A stretch of 64,000 bases of DNA from Periconia sp. R9002 (Eukaryota > Ascomycota > Dothideomycetes > Pleosporales > Periconiaceae): positions 806,001-870,000 of the forward strand of contig JAMAHW010000002.1 in NCBI GenBank assembly GCA_023627715.1. Direction: 5' to 3'. The translations under genes and the position numbers were made by a program. The notes under the pieces were generated by a model. The model saw only the letters and a list, made by a program, of their open reading frames with translations. It was not told the DNA's origin and searched no databases. This document shows, piece after piece, positions 23,460-33,504 of this stretch. Numbering within the stretch: position 1 is the first letter of the stretch; each line of letters begins with the position of its first letter.

Positions 23460-24399
23460 ATGGGTAGCGCAAAAGACTTGTTACTCTTTGGCGGTGAAAA
23501 GTAAGTCAATTGATTAATCTGCAGCGGAGAACTCTATCCTGGGACAACAGCTGAACGCTTAACAGGTCATGGAACGCCTCAGATTGGACGGCCAGCGATG
23601 ATCGCGTCCGCGGCGGCAAATCACAGGTGGGGTTCTCTCCCTTCGTGTACATTGTACACCATCTTAACGCGCAATCGTTCTAGTCTTATCTCGACGTGTC
23701 AAGTTCATCACATGCCCGTTTCCACGGCCACCTTGACATCAAAACGCTCGGAGGGGCAGGTTTCGCTAGTCAAAGAACATCGACACAAGACAAAACTTGG
23801 GATCTATCTAAACACGATGGTATTCTCCTCCATGTCGGAAAATCGGACGGGAAACGTTACACGTTCATCATAAAAGACAAGCTTCTACCAAACAATCCGG
23901 AAACGGGGCGCGAACAAGCAACTACGAGTTGGGAATACGACTTCAAGATTGGCGGCAATGATGTGAGCACGGCCGAGAGCTCCTTTGTCTTTATTCCATG
24001 GACAGATTTCAAACCCACATATCGAGGTAAAGAAAAGAAAGATGCAGGGGAATTGAAGAAAGCAAACGTGAAACGGTTCAGCATCATGATGAGAAGGTTT
24101 GTGTTTTTCCCCCACTCATGCAATTGCGTCTTTTTGACTAGCGCAGTTTCTTTGGAGACCAGGAGGGCGATTTCTCCCTCACTATCAAATCAATAACAGC
24201 AGTAGCAAAACGAGAAGATCTGGAAAAAGGATTCATACCAACGCCTAGTGAAACGACAGATGGCGAAGCGAGAGAGCCAAAATCATACACGCGGATTTTT
24301 CTGGAAGTTGTTATTCTCGGAGTCCTTGCCTACGGATGGTGTACACTGATGTGCCGGTATTCACACAGTATGCACATCAAGCAGCGTCATTGGAATTAA
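23460..24399 (+). CDS. CIA30 family complex I assembly factor (NDUFAF1-like)
   Basis: Four exons, 23460-23500, 23566-23626, 23684-24096 and 24147-24399, encode 255 aa. The spliced N terminus reads MGSAKDLLLFGGE, then KSWNASDWTASDDRVRGGKSQ, SYLDVSSSHARFHGHLDIK. The domain is the CIA30 galactose-binding-like fold, with the conserved WDLSKHDGILLHVG, YDFKIGG, FIPWTDFKPTYRG and KRFSIMMRSFFGDQEGDFSL blocks. CIA30 proteins assist NADH:ubiquinone oxidoreductase assembly; many fungal paralogues with this short N terminus lack a clear mitochondrial presequence, and here too none is obvious. Unusually, the C terminus carries a hydrophobic segment (IFLEVVILGVLAYGWCTLMC) that could anchor it in a membrane. 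A second fungal CIA30 paralogue rather than the mitochondrial one is possible. Confidence 0.86.
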
Positions 24400-25351
24400 T
24401 CGAACGCAAAACGTACATAAATGTTATAGAGGGCTTACTCACCTGGACGACTATAACCCAGTAATGCTCTGGAAATGGATTAATGAATAATGGAAAACTC
24501 CAAAGAACAACTTGCTGTTCTCTCATGCGTAAAATTCACCTATCTGTCTAGATTATGATGACTGTCAGTGTTCATCTTCCACCTGTCTGCAAGTGGAAGA
24601 CCTTCTCCGCATTCTAAATTCGTGTTGCATATGAAAAGTTTCAGCCACTTTCCAATGCTAGTCAATTTCCCAAGGCCCTTCCATGTCCCTCTCGCGCCTC
24701 AACGGCTGCCTAAAGGAGAATTGGAATCAGATAGCAACGGTTTCATTCATGGTTCATTTCACTAGATCGCTTTTGGGTGGTGGCACTGATTCTCCGATGC
24801 ATCATTTTCTGGAGATAGCCTGGACAACAAACAAGGATACAGTCCAGAATCTCAAAGTTCTAATAAAAGCAAAAAAGCAACGTTGGTCGGCTGGGAACGG
24901 GATGTTCCGTTCGGTCCGAATTGCGAAGGAGGGATGTACATGTAGTACATCGTACACTTACACGAGCTCACGTGCTTCGAGCGGAGACGAGCAGGAAGAT
25001 GCGTGTAAATCGCGACTATCCTTCTGCTCCTGCGCTATACAATCACTGCTATGTCCTTGTGGACCTTCATATCTTTTCTGGTGGCCTATTCTGCAAATCC
25101 GGGGCACAATCCTGCTGGTTGATCCTTACTAAACCTGTACTACGCGGAATCGGGAAGCGGACAAAACGGGCGCCAACAACGCAGCACCCAGGCCACAATA
25201 GGATCTATCGTATTGGACATAGACTTGGCTCAATCTGGCTTTCTCACTCACCGTATCTGGACATCTCTCTTGCTGTAGCTACTGTGAGCCGTAGACATCA
25301 CCATTGCTACGCATCATCTACGCCTCGGGGCACTGTCACGCTTCCGGAAAC
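24400..25351. other. Intergenic region, no gene seen
   Basis: About 950 bp between cia30 and the next plus-strand gene. Open frames are short with no domain. Contains the 3' UTR of cia30 and the promoter of the transcription-factor-like gene. Confidence 0.55.
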
Positions 25352-27545
25352 ATGCCCGGCCAGCCGGATAATCATACGTCTACCTTCAGAGTGGAAAAAC
25401 CGCCGTCGTCTTCGTCCGCTTTGTCCTCGACGAGAAAAATCCCGAACCGCAAATTCTTTCACAACGTCCAGCCTTCGTTCGCCGTCTCGCGGCCCAATGC
25501 GCAACAACTCAAATTCCTAGATAATGCCGACCCTGAAAAGAACGTGGTGGTGAGGAAGAATGCGAGAGAGTGGGTACATCGAAATAAACACCAGGTGCTA
25601 GATGTGAGGACAAGGCGGCCGGAAAACAAAGGGCAGAGTAAACATGAGGTGGACAAGGCCTTGGAGTCCAAAATAAAGAACAAGGGTCCACGGCGAATCG
25701 TTTTCATGCCAGATCCACGGTCGGATGTTGCGGCTGGTAAGCCAGATCCATTTGATGTGTTTCCAGCGGTAGGAAGAAAGATTGATCACATAATCGAATA
25801 TTGTAAGTCAACCGTCCTACACATGTTCTGGAAACATTTAAGTGTTGCATGTCAAGAGAAGCTAGGGTGTCGATCGGTTGTAGATCAGTATACCCAGTAG
25901 CCAATTTGCCCAATCAGTCATCTACCATATAAGCAATGTTAACGTAATTTGCAGTTCTCACTTCCTGTCCTGAAGAAATCCCTTGTTCGGACGGTAAGCT
26001 CATGCGCCGAGCCAATGAGACTTTTTTCTTACTATGTTTACCAGACAAATACGCATGGAGGCCGCAGGATCCACAGTTGCAGTTGTCCAGGGAGAACACC
26101 GTATTGGGAAATATGGCCGAGGACTACGTATCCTTCGTGCTATGGCTGTGTACGTTTCTTTCGGGTACAAAACAGTATCAAGATACCACGTGGCGTGGCG
26201 TTGTGAGACCTTGATTACCTTTTGAATCACTCCAGGTTGAATCAAACTGACCATGTACTCGCGAATTTAGATGCAACGACCATGATACGAGATGGGACTA
26301 TGGGCACATCCATCTCCGAAGAAACCTTGTATTACTACAAACTATCTTTGGAAGCCATACAAAAAGCCCTCAACAATACAGATCCTAGTTACGGTGATCC
26401 CTTGATATGTGCGCTTGGGTGCTTCACGGCTTGTGCGGTAAGGATACGCTCTTCTGAACTCTTTCCGTCCGATTGGAGTGTTCTGTAGGGAGATGGAGAA
26501 TTAACATTGTACCAGATTTTCGGCGGCATGTTTGAAGCAGCCCAGATGCACTGCGACGCAATGTGCAAAACTATGACTTTACGAGGCAAAGGCAATCTAG
26601 CAGCAGGTTTCTTAGCATGCAAACCATTCACTCGTAAGGCATCGCAGTGGTAGGACATTTTGTTCATCCCATCTCATTTTCCGGTACCTGACTAGCTATG
26701 ACAGGTGCGAATTCGGAGTTGCGGCTTACAACCGCGCCTTGTCCAGACTCCCGTATTTGCCTCCTACATCTAACGCGTCCTTACCATACAACATGATACT
26801 GCAGTCTGAGAGACTAGCATATACGACCTTTGCCAACATCCCTCCCATATCGCTTTCCCTTCAAAACGTGTTTCTTATGATACATCAACTAGCATTAACG
26901 CAAGCGCAACGTTCGGTAACCAAGAACAAGGCTCTTGGTCGAGCAAAGACGGACTCAGTGACTTTGAATCTACTCTATGAAGCAGAATACACACTACTAC
27001 AGATGATCTCTGTTCAGAAGTTGCGGCCTCACACGTATTCGCCAATTGACATCATGCTAACAGAAGCTTGCCAACTGTTCATATGGATTGGCGCACGGGA
27101 TCTGCCATACGAGATGAAGCTGTGCGATCACTTTCTTGTCTTTTTGAAAGATGCAATCGCTCGAGTCCTACAGTATGCGCACTTCCCGACTGGGACCGTT
27201 TTACCCACTCCAGTGGTACCCTGCTCTCCGGCTGGTCAGACTGCACCAGTGACAAGCAGTCCCTCTGTTCCTCACATTAATGCATCACTGCGCGCTCAGC
27301 AAAACGCAATCCTATGGGCTCTCTATCTTGGAACGATTACGACTGGTGTACGCTCAAGGCCAGATCATGGGTGGTATTCGGAGCACTTTCGATTACAGAC
27401 CCAAACAATGGGACTGAAGACTTTACAAGACGTCGACACGGTGATCAAACTGTTTCCGTATTCGGCTCATTGGCGATGGAGTGATATTCGGAAGCTTGAA
27501 CCACTGATTGGCAGCTACCAAAGCCCTGGAACAGTGGGACGTTAA
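25352..27545 (+). CDS. Fungal-specific transcription factor-like protein without a zinc cluster
   Basis: Proposed exons 25352-25802, 25955-25993, 26068-26149, 26236-26437, 26516-26649 and 26705-27545 give about 582 aa in one frame. The N terminus is basic and Ser-rich (KPPSSSSALSSTRKIPNRKFFHN) with no cysteine cluster. The middle and C-terminal parts (SEETLYYYKLSLEAIQKALNN, FGGMFEAAQMHCDAMCKT, SLSLQNVFLMIHQLALTQAQ) are helical and resemble the regulatory domain of fungal factors of the Fungal_trans_2 type, in which many members have lost the DNA-binding domain. The third exon is uncertain: acceptors at 26044 and 26067 give different frames, and only the latter keeps the downstream frame. Role: likely transcriptional regulator or relic, target unknown. 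Confidence 0.65.
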
Positions 27546-28062
27546 TAATATGAAGGCTCCGATTGGTATTCTCGCGTTCCACTGGGAATCCAGTAGGCGG
27601 TGACGAAATGAGGTTGGCCGCACCGACTGACACTGCTGAGGTAATTGATAGGAGACTGAGCATCATGCGGACCGGACTTTTCAAGTAATTCATGGGGCAA
27701 GATGGCCTCTGAGGCACTGGACAAGCCGGCGATTTTCAGCATGCTGCATTCTAGAACCCCGTCCTCCGAAAGGATGCAAAACTTCGGCTTCAACCATATA
27801 ATGTATAGTCCTTTTCTCGCTGTTCTTGGGTTTCATATGTCAAATACTTCGTAGAATGCTTTCCCTGTTACCAAGGATGAGGAATTAACTAATCTTCAAG
27901 CATGATTACACCGTTTTTTTTGCTCTCCCCGCCTTTTCGACACCAGCTACTTGCTGCCTTCTACTGTCTCCTCAAATGATTGAATCCACATCCAGGCCGA
28001 CTTTCTCAAGTCTACTTTCACAATCGAGCTTTCTAGGGCGTCGATGAAGTCAACAGACTTCA
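27546..28062. other. Intergenic region, no gene seen
   Basis: About 520 bp with the 3' UTR of the previous gene and the promoter of the next. Includes a TTTTTTTTGCTCTCCCC pyrimidine tract near 27912. Nothing else recognised. Confidence 0.55.
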
Positions 28063-29688
28063 ATGTTCAGACACGCGCCAGAATGGGGATTCCACGCTCC
28101 CCCCAGACGACGACCCATACGTCCACCAATACTCGAAGCGGGGCCGGAAGCCGATATTGTGATTTACGGATTCGACGTTCCGCAAGAGCTGCCGGCTAAC
28201 GGAGAAATGGATGAGCCCGAGAGGTCCGTCAACCAAGGAGCCACGACAACAACACCAACGCCAGAGGGGAACGATGCGGAAGGGGAGGAGAGAAGAGATT
28301 CAGCTCTACCGTTAGAAGATGGAGAAACCGAAGAGAGAAAGGATCCAGCATTACCACCGGAAGAAATCGCAGAGTCTTCGCGATCCAAGGAAAATGATTT
28401 ACAGACGTCAATACCGGCGACTACAATTGATCAGAAGCAAGAGAATGATGGTGATAAACGTGTACACTCACAATCTTCCTCCCCTGCCCTTTCTCCACTC
28501 ACTGTTGTTCAACCAACGGACGACTTCGATCTTTTCCCATACTGCCAATGTGACAATGTCCGTCTCTTCCCATTCAAGGAGCAGCAAGTCGTCCCTCTCA
28601 CCGTCAGATACGTGCCCCCGCCACTATCCCCTGCGATCAGTCACCAAATCGACATGAGGCTCCAACTTGAGACCATGTTCCCTAGGTACCGCAACCCCCC
28701 ATACATCCCATTCCAAACCCCCAAGCCAGCCAACGCGCCTCGTACCGTTGCCCCGAGCGGACCCATGTACGCGCGAGGCGCCAGGATCGTCAGGCCTTGC
28801 CAATGGCAGAGGGAGGACATGATGGTGGAATACATTGGACCAAGAGGCACGACCGAGTTCAAACGTAGAGCCGTGAAAGCCGATCTCGAACCACAAGCAA
28901 CGTGGCCAACCACTTCAGAACTCTACACAGGTCTTAGCGAGAACACTCGGGACCCCTCTCAAGCTGAAAACGCTGCATACGCACCGACTGGTACCACCGA
29001 AGCCACTAATAGACCAACCGACCAGACCACCAACGACGACGACGACGACGACAACGAAAGCATCAGCCCTACCAGCGGCCCATCCACATCCCTCCACGAC
29101 TCCCTCCCCACAAACCCCCCATCTACCGTCCACCAACCCTCCAGCTCCACCGACTCAGACACGACAATCCGCCCACCACCCCTCCTCCTCCTCCCACACT
29201 CCACCCCAACAACCTCCGCCACCCCCAGCACCCCCCTCCAAACCCTCCGCTCCCTCTTCTACTCCGTCCTCTCCCTCCCCCTCCGTCTCTACACCCACCT
29301 CATGACCACCCTCTCCACACACCTCGCCACCCGCGCCGCCCGCCGCGGCTCCCTCGGCACACACGACACCCACGTAGCCCGCGCACTGCACCCGTCCGGC
29401 CCGTCTTTCTTCGACGACGAGCCGAACTGCTCCGGCAATGCGTTCGAGCGCCATGGGTACGATGCCGAGGGTGGCTTGCTGCTGGGGAACCCCGAGGTCG
29501 CGAGGTTTCGGGCAAGGTTGGAAGGTGTGAGGGTGGATGGGCCTGTGGGGCGTGGGTATGGGACGTTTGGTGGTGGTGGTGGGGATGTGGATTTGGCGGA
29601 GCGGGAGAGGAGGGCGGTTGATGCTTATGAGGCTGCGTTCGGGGGGAGGGAGCGAAGGGATGGTGGGCAAGGGGTAGAAGGGGGGTGA
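28063..29688 (+). CDS. Hypothetical protein, low complexity, function unknown
   Basis: One uninterrupted frame of 541 codons starting MFRHAPEWGFHAPPRRRPIR. I recognise no family. Visible features: a short ordered-looking stretch with PYCQCDNVRLFPFKEQQVV and VRYVPPPLSPAISHQIDMRLQ at about residues 160-210; acidic Glu/Asp-rich N-terminal third; an Asp-rich run near 327; a Pro/Ser/Thr-rich stretch; an amphipathic segment LRSLFYSVLSLPLRLYTHLM around 405-425; a Gly-rich tail ending with GGGGGDVDLAERERRAVDAYEAAF. The 3' third is far more GC-rich than the start. No signal peptide or clear transmembrane span. Length and lack of stops argue for a real gene, and the 5' start could lie further upstream in an unseen exon. 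Confidence 0.65.
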   Translation: MFRHAPEWGFHAPPRRRPIRPPILEAGPEADIVIYGFDVPQELPANGEMDEPERSVNQGATTTTPTPEGNDAEGEERRDSALPLEDGETEERKDPALPPEEIAESSRSKENDLQTSIPATTIDQKQENDGDKRVHSQSSSPALSPLTVVQPTDDFDLFPYCQCDNVRLFPFKEQQVVPLTVRYVPPPLSPAISHQIDMRLQLETMFPRYRNPPYIPFQTPKPANAPRTVAPSGPMYARGARIVRPCQWQREDMMVEYIGPRGTTEFKRRAVKADLEPQATWPTTSELYTGLSENTRDPSQAENAAYAPTGTTEATNRPTDQTTNDDDDDDNESISPTSGPSTSLHDSLPTNPPSTVHQPSSSTDSDTTIRPPPLLLLPHSTPTTSATPSTPLQTLRSLFYSVLSLPLRLYTHLMTTLSTHLATRAARRGSLGTHDTHVARALHPSGPSFFDDEPNCSGNAFERHGYDAEGGLLLGNPEVARFRARLEGVRVDGPVGRGYGTFGGGGGDVDLAERERRAVDAYEAAFGGRERRDGGQGVEGG

Positions 29689-30128
29689 TGGGTTTGGGTT
29701 TGGAGGGTCGTTGTTCCTGGCGTAAGGGTTGTGTTGAGGGAGATGGGGGGTTTGGAAAACGTTTTGGTTTCCTCTTTATCTTTTCCTCAAGCGGTATGCT
29801 GTTTTGCTTTTTAGTTCTGTCTCTCGGTGTTTTGGGTGTGGCAGATGTTGGTATACATGTGTAATGTACACACACCACTTTTTACATCAATAGTCTATAA
29901 TATTTAAAGAGAGAATTGGGGGAATTTCGGTATTTCAACTACATATACGATGTCACGGTATCGAACACACTCTTGACTACACTCAACTGCTCCTTCATCA
30001 ACACCGTTGCTATTGATGTGACAACAAGCACGTGGACGTCACCAGAGCAGCTATCTCATTGTGTACATAACCATGAACGCCAGCAGTGTTGTCCGTATCT
30101 TTCTTTTTGTGATTACTTAGGTAGCCAA

Positions 30129-30210
30129 GGTCGGCTACCTATTCTTGTTACTCACTCTTGGATTTCTTTTTTTGTGTAGGTGGAATCCCTTCCAAAAGTT
30201 TAAAAAGAAG
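30129..30210 (+). repeat. Short dispersed repeat, copy A
   Basis: About 82 bp beginning GGTCGGCTACCTATTCTTGT and ending in an A-rich AAAAGTTTAAAAAGAAG. It aligns along its length, with scattered mismatches, to the arms of the foldback element at 40752-40970 and to the copy at 40588-40670. Shared landmarks: GGYCG start, TTACTCACTCTTGG versus TCACTCATTCTGG in the middle, CCTTC near the end. No coding potential. Confidence 0.6.
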
Positions 30211-31950
30211 TACGTGAAAACAAAAGCACACACACACACAAGTTCTCCGACTTACCAAGCAAACACCTCCCGCAGCAACAGCGACTTCAGCTCAGCCCAA
30301 GAAAGCTTCTATCCTCAGCGGGACGAATTCCGAGGTTTTGCCTCCCAGCAACATAATGTTACATGTACATACTTCACGAGGAAGCGAGCTTACGCTGATG
30401 GGACATCTATCCATGTATAATGATGCCAGGCCAGTGAAGTGCATGGGGGGAACTGATACGAAATAGAGGCAAGGCTGGCCGGCGTTTGCAGCGTTTACAC
30501 CGATGGGAATCGGCTTTTAGAGTGGATTTTGGACTTTTTCGGCTGATGGGGCTGACTTTGCATTGCATGCCAATGTGGTATGGGGGATTATGTAGGAATG
30601 CAATCGATCAGCAATCAGCAATCTGACGCGGTATCGTCAGGTTGTATTTTCTCAAAAGTATTGTTGGCTTTTTTTCCGGAAGGGACATGGGTCAGGTGTG
30701 GGAGGTGGGATGAATGCGACGTGCGAGCGAGCTGATTACTAACATTCGAGGGGGGGTTTCCTTATCTGGAGCGAAAATCCGCGGGTGTATGTACTTTACT
30801 TTTGGGGGAGGAGGAAAAAAAGAAAGGTTTGGAGGAGTCCGCGGCCGAACGAACTGGTTGATGTGAAGCATCGCGTCGCGTCGCATCACATCAATCACAT
30901 CACATTGCTATTGACTACTGCAACTAATGGCTCTGCTCCACGCGCGCGCGCACAGTGAATTTTGAACTCTGTCGCATGATGAACAAGGTGGGGATATCGT
31001 TATCGTTTCCTTGCTTCTTTTTTTTTTTACTTGTGGTTCAAGGTGCGGGCCAAGATGTCGCGGCTTGGCAGACAATATAATGGACACGGATCGGCTACAG
31101 GCTTCTCCAAAGGATTGCATATTGGAGATTGGGGCTGATGGCCCGAGAAGGTTAGAGGAACATGGCGGAGATGGCAGCCTGAGGAGTCATAGCTGCAGCC
31201 TGAACCTGATCCGAAGCTGTGGCTGTTGGGATGCCCGTTTCAACCAGGGAAAAAAAGGGCGTCGTTGGTGCTCACCGCCATAGATGGGCTCTGGCACATA
31301 TAAAACCAGACGAAAAGGAACCGAAGGAGCGGTGTTTGTTGGTTATGGGTGCTTCTCGGGCAGGTTGAGCAGATATGCACCATGTACATGCGGCATTGAC
31401 AAGATGTGGAAGCGACGGAATCGGAATACTGTATACACACACGGCACGAAGGGCGCACTCTCGTTTTCAACTCCGCCCTCTGGCATTCGAGGATAATTCC
31501 GGTGGCAGCCAGAGGGTGAAGTGACATGGAACATGTCAGCAACTCCTCCACCGGTTCAAGGACGGCGCATCAGCTGGCTAGCCCACCGGGGTAAGGCGGC
31601 CTTCTGATTCGCGCCCTATCTGTCGTTAGCAAACTGATGCCTGACGACGGCTTAAATTAACCAAGTCCTATCCGGACTTCTGTGGTGGCTTGGGCCGGCG
31701 CATCAATTATATCGTCGCATCGCACATGTGTCCTGTGTTGGGGAGAGCAGAGTGAAGAAAAATAGCAAAGCGCACATGTAACCAAGCTGGTAAAACAAAT
31801 CAATACATCCATGAAGCTGTGTGTAGTGTGTGTAGTGCGTCGTGTTTGAAACGCAGCGGGAAGACCAGCGCCCGGCATCGCAGCCCCGCCACGCGTCGTC
31901 ATTGGCTGCTCTGTGCTCCGCCTCGACGCCCCGGCCACGCTTCAGACCTG

Positions 31951-31957
31951 TGACTCA
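31951..31957. promoter_or_regulatory. TGACTCA, CpcA/Gcn4 binding element
   Basis: A perfect TGACTCA, the consensus bound by Gcn4/CpcA bZIP dimers, lies about 190 bp before the first uORF of cpcA. Autoregulation through such a site is known for cpcA in Aspergillus. A 7-mer occurs by chance, so position is the main support. Confidence 0.5.
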
Positions 31958-32139
31958 TAGCCCTCTGCTCCGCTACCCTACCCCGGTTAGTGCCTCTCTC
32001 TGCTACCTTCGCTAACCCGACCCGCCCGAGCTCGCACAAAAACCTGCCCTTCCCCGCCAGGCATCCATTTTCCTTCTTCTCTTTCTTCTCCACCAAACAC
32101 TCTCACATTCACAAATATACCACAAGACATCCAGTAACC

Positions 32140-32154
32140 ATGGATGCCTTTTAG
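32140..32154 (+). promoter_or_regulatory. uORF1 of cpcA (four codons)
   Basis: ATG GAT GCC TTT TAG (Met-Asp-Ala-Phe) in an excellent start context (AACC before ATG, G after). Very short first uORFs are the hallmark of Gcn4/CpcA leaders: ribosomes translate them and resume scanning, so that main-frame translation depends on eIF2 phosphorylation during amino-acid starvation. A weaker AUG at 32144 overlaps it and would run 43 codons to 32275. The TTTTAG also looks like a splice acceptor, but I find no matching donor with an upstream start codon. Confidence 0.65.
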
Positions 32155-32369
32155 CTCCCTTCCCGCTCTCGCTCGTCGCCTGTCTCAGCCGACACATTGG
32201 ATCAACCAACTCCCACAACAACCCCCATCTCCACTCAACTCCCACACTCAGAAGTTTCCTCTCAGGAACCTCTGAACTACAGTCTCGCCTCGTGCAGCTC
32301 TAGTTCTTCGGAATCTACCTTCCCCGCGTTCGACTTCACGTCGTCCACCACGGCTTCTCAACAGTCACC

Positions 32370-32534
32370 ATGGCTTTCCTCACCAGCTCCCCACGCCTCA
32401 CGGCAGCAACTGAATACGTCCCACACCGATTTCGCCCGTCCGCACTCAGACTTTGTGCTCTACGACCAGCCGCCCCAAGCGCCTCGTCAGCCGCAACGTG
32501 CACCGAGCGTTCCTCACTCTCGTCATTTGTTTAA
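32370..32534 (+). promoter_or_regulatory. uORF2 of cpcA (54 codons)
   Basis: Starts with a strong context (TCACC ATG G), reads MAFLTSSPRLTAATEYV at its beginning, and ends at TAA 32532-32534. It lies in a different frame from cpcA and stops 160 bp before the proposed cpcA AUG. A longer second uORF that blocks the main ORF under good nutrition is the arrangement described for fungal cpcA/cpc-1 leaders. No other AUG lies between its stop and 32695. Confidence 0.6.
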
Positions 32535-32694
32535 CCAAGGCCACGGCTTCTACGCAAATTCTGCCCCTACATCCACCACAGGATTTCACGCCTCCCCTCA
32601 GTTACAGCAGCAACAGCCTCAACAACAACGCCCACCGGTCCCTTTGTTTTCCAGCCCTAGCAACAGCATTCCTCAGAACAGCAACGTCGCAGTC

Positions 32695-33504
32695 ATGGCA
32701 GGTAAGGCGCATTTGGCTTCTGAATCCACACGCCCAAGACTCACATGTCGTGCAGATCTGAACAGCAACAACTCCTTTGACTCGGGCGCCCGCCTGTTCG
32801 CGGGTGTCCAGTCCGACACCTCCCTTTGGGAAGCCCCCCACACTGCGTTTACCGCCATCAACCCCTCGGTATCCAGCTCCGCGCGCACAGTGTCTCCCAA
32901 GGATCTCTTCGTCGATCCGCTCAACCAGTCTGCGCCACCTTCTACCACTTTTACCAACATCACTTCTCCTGACGTGGACAACTCACCTTTCGACATCAAC
33001 GACAGCTTCGAGACGTCGCCCATGTTCGCCGCGACCGACAGCTTTGGAGCGTCTGACAACTGGTTTCCATTGTTCCCTGAGGATGACGGAAAGTTCATGC
33101 CACCCACCAACTTCTCCGCTCCTCTCCTCACCAGTGTGCAGTCTGCTCCTGAGCTTGAACGCACCGTCAGCAGCAACTCGATGGACAAGTCCAGCATCTC
33201 TAGCGCAAACTCGCCCGTCGTCTTGGACAAGCCGCAGCGAAGGAAGTCATCCGTTAATGGTTCTCCCGTTACCAACGCATCTGTTACCAAGCCTCGTCGC
33301 CGAAAAGGTCCTCTGGCCCCCATCACCGTCGATCCCACTGACAAGGTGGCATTGAAGCGAGCTCGCAATACTCTTGCAGCCCGTGACTCCCGGCAGAGGA
33401 AGTTTGATCACGTCAACTCTCTGGAGAAGCGAAATGCCGAGCTAGAGGCCGAAGTTGAGAAGTGGAAGAACATTGCTTATGCTCAGGGATATTCCGGTAC
33501 TTGA
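32695..33504 (+). CDS. cpcA: CpcA/Cpc1 (Gcn4-type) bZIP activator of cross-pathway amino-acid control
   Basis: The C terminus is a Gcn4-class bZIP: a KRARNTLAARDSRQRK basic region (the conserved N..AA..SR contacts) followed by a short zipper (LEKRNAELEAEVEKWKNIAY). From the first downstream AUG at 32695, with a 54-bp intron (32702-32755, GTAAGG...GTGCAG) removed, the product is about 251 aa, the usual CpcA size. It then starts MADLNSNNSFDSGARLFAG and contains acidic/aromatic activation motifs such as NWFPLFPEDDG. The intron is divisible by three and stop-free, so it could be retained. The same frame is open upstream to 32155 (about 180 codons, Ser/Pro/Gln-rich) without any AUG. The activator induces amino-acid biosynthesis genes on starvation, and translational control by the uORFs is expected. 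Confidence 0.88.
   Translation: MAGKAHLASESTRPRLTCRADLNSNNSFDSGARLFAGVQSDTSLWEAPHTAFTAINPSVSSSARTVSPKDLFVDPLNQSAPPSTTFTNITSPDVDNSPFDINDSFETSPMFAATDSFGASDNWFPLFPEDDGKFMPPTNFSAPLLTSVQSAPELERTVSSNSMDKSSISSANSPVVLDKPQRRKSSVNGSPVTNASVTKPRRRKGPLAPITVDPTDKVALKRARNTLAARDSRQRKFDHVNSLEKRNAELEAEVEKWKNIAYAQGYSGT

Larger units (their letters stand above)
29689..32139. other. Intergenic region and cpcA promoter
   Basis: About 2.4 kb without a recognisable gene. Contains a copy of a short dispersed repeat (30129-30210), a CGCGTCGCGTCGCATCACATC run near 30872, and the cpcA upstream region with a GCN4-type site at 31951. Small frames have no domain. Confidence 0.55.

Noticed and set aside
29155..29878. Minus-strand frames of 171 and 192 codons opposite the hypothetical gene
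   Set aside because: They are shadows of the GC-rich, Pro/Gly-rich 3' end of the plus-strand gene, with Pro- and Gly-rich repetitive translations.
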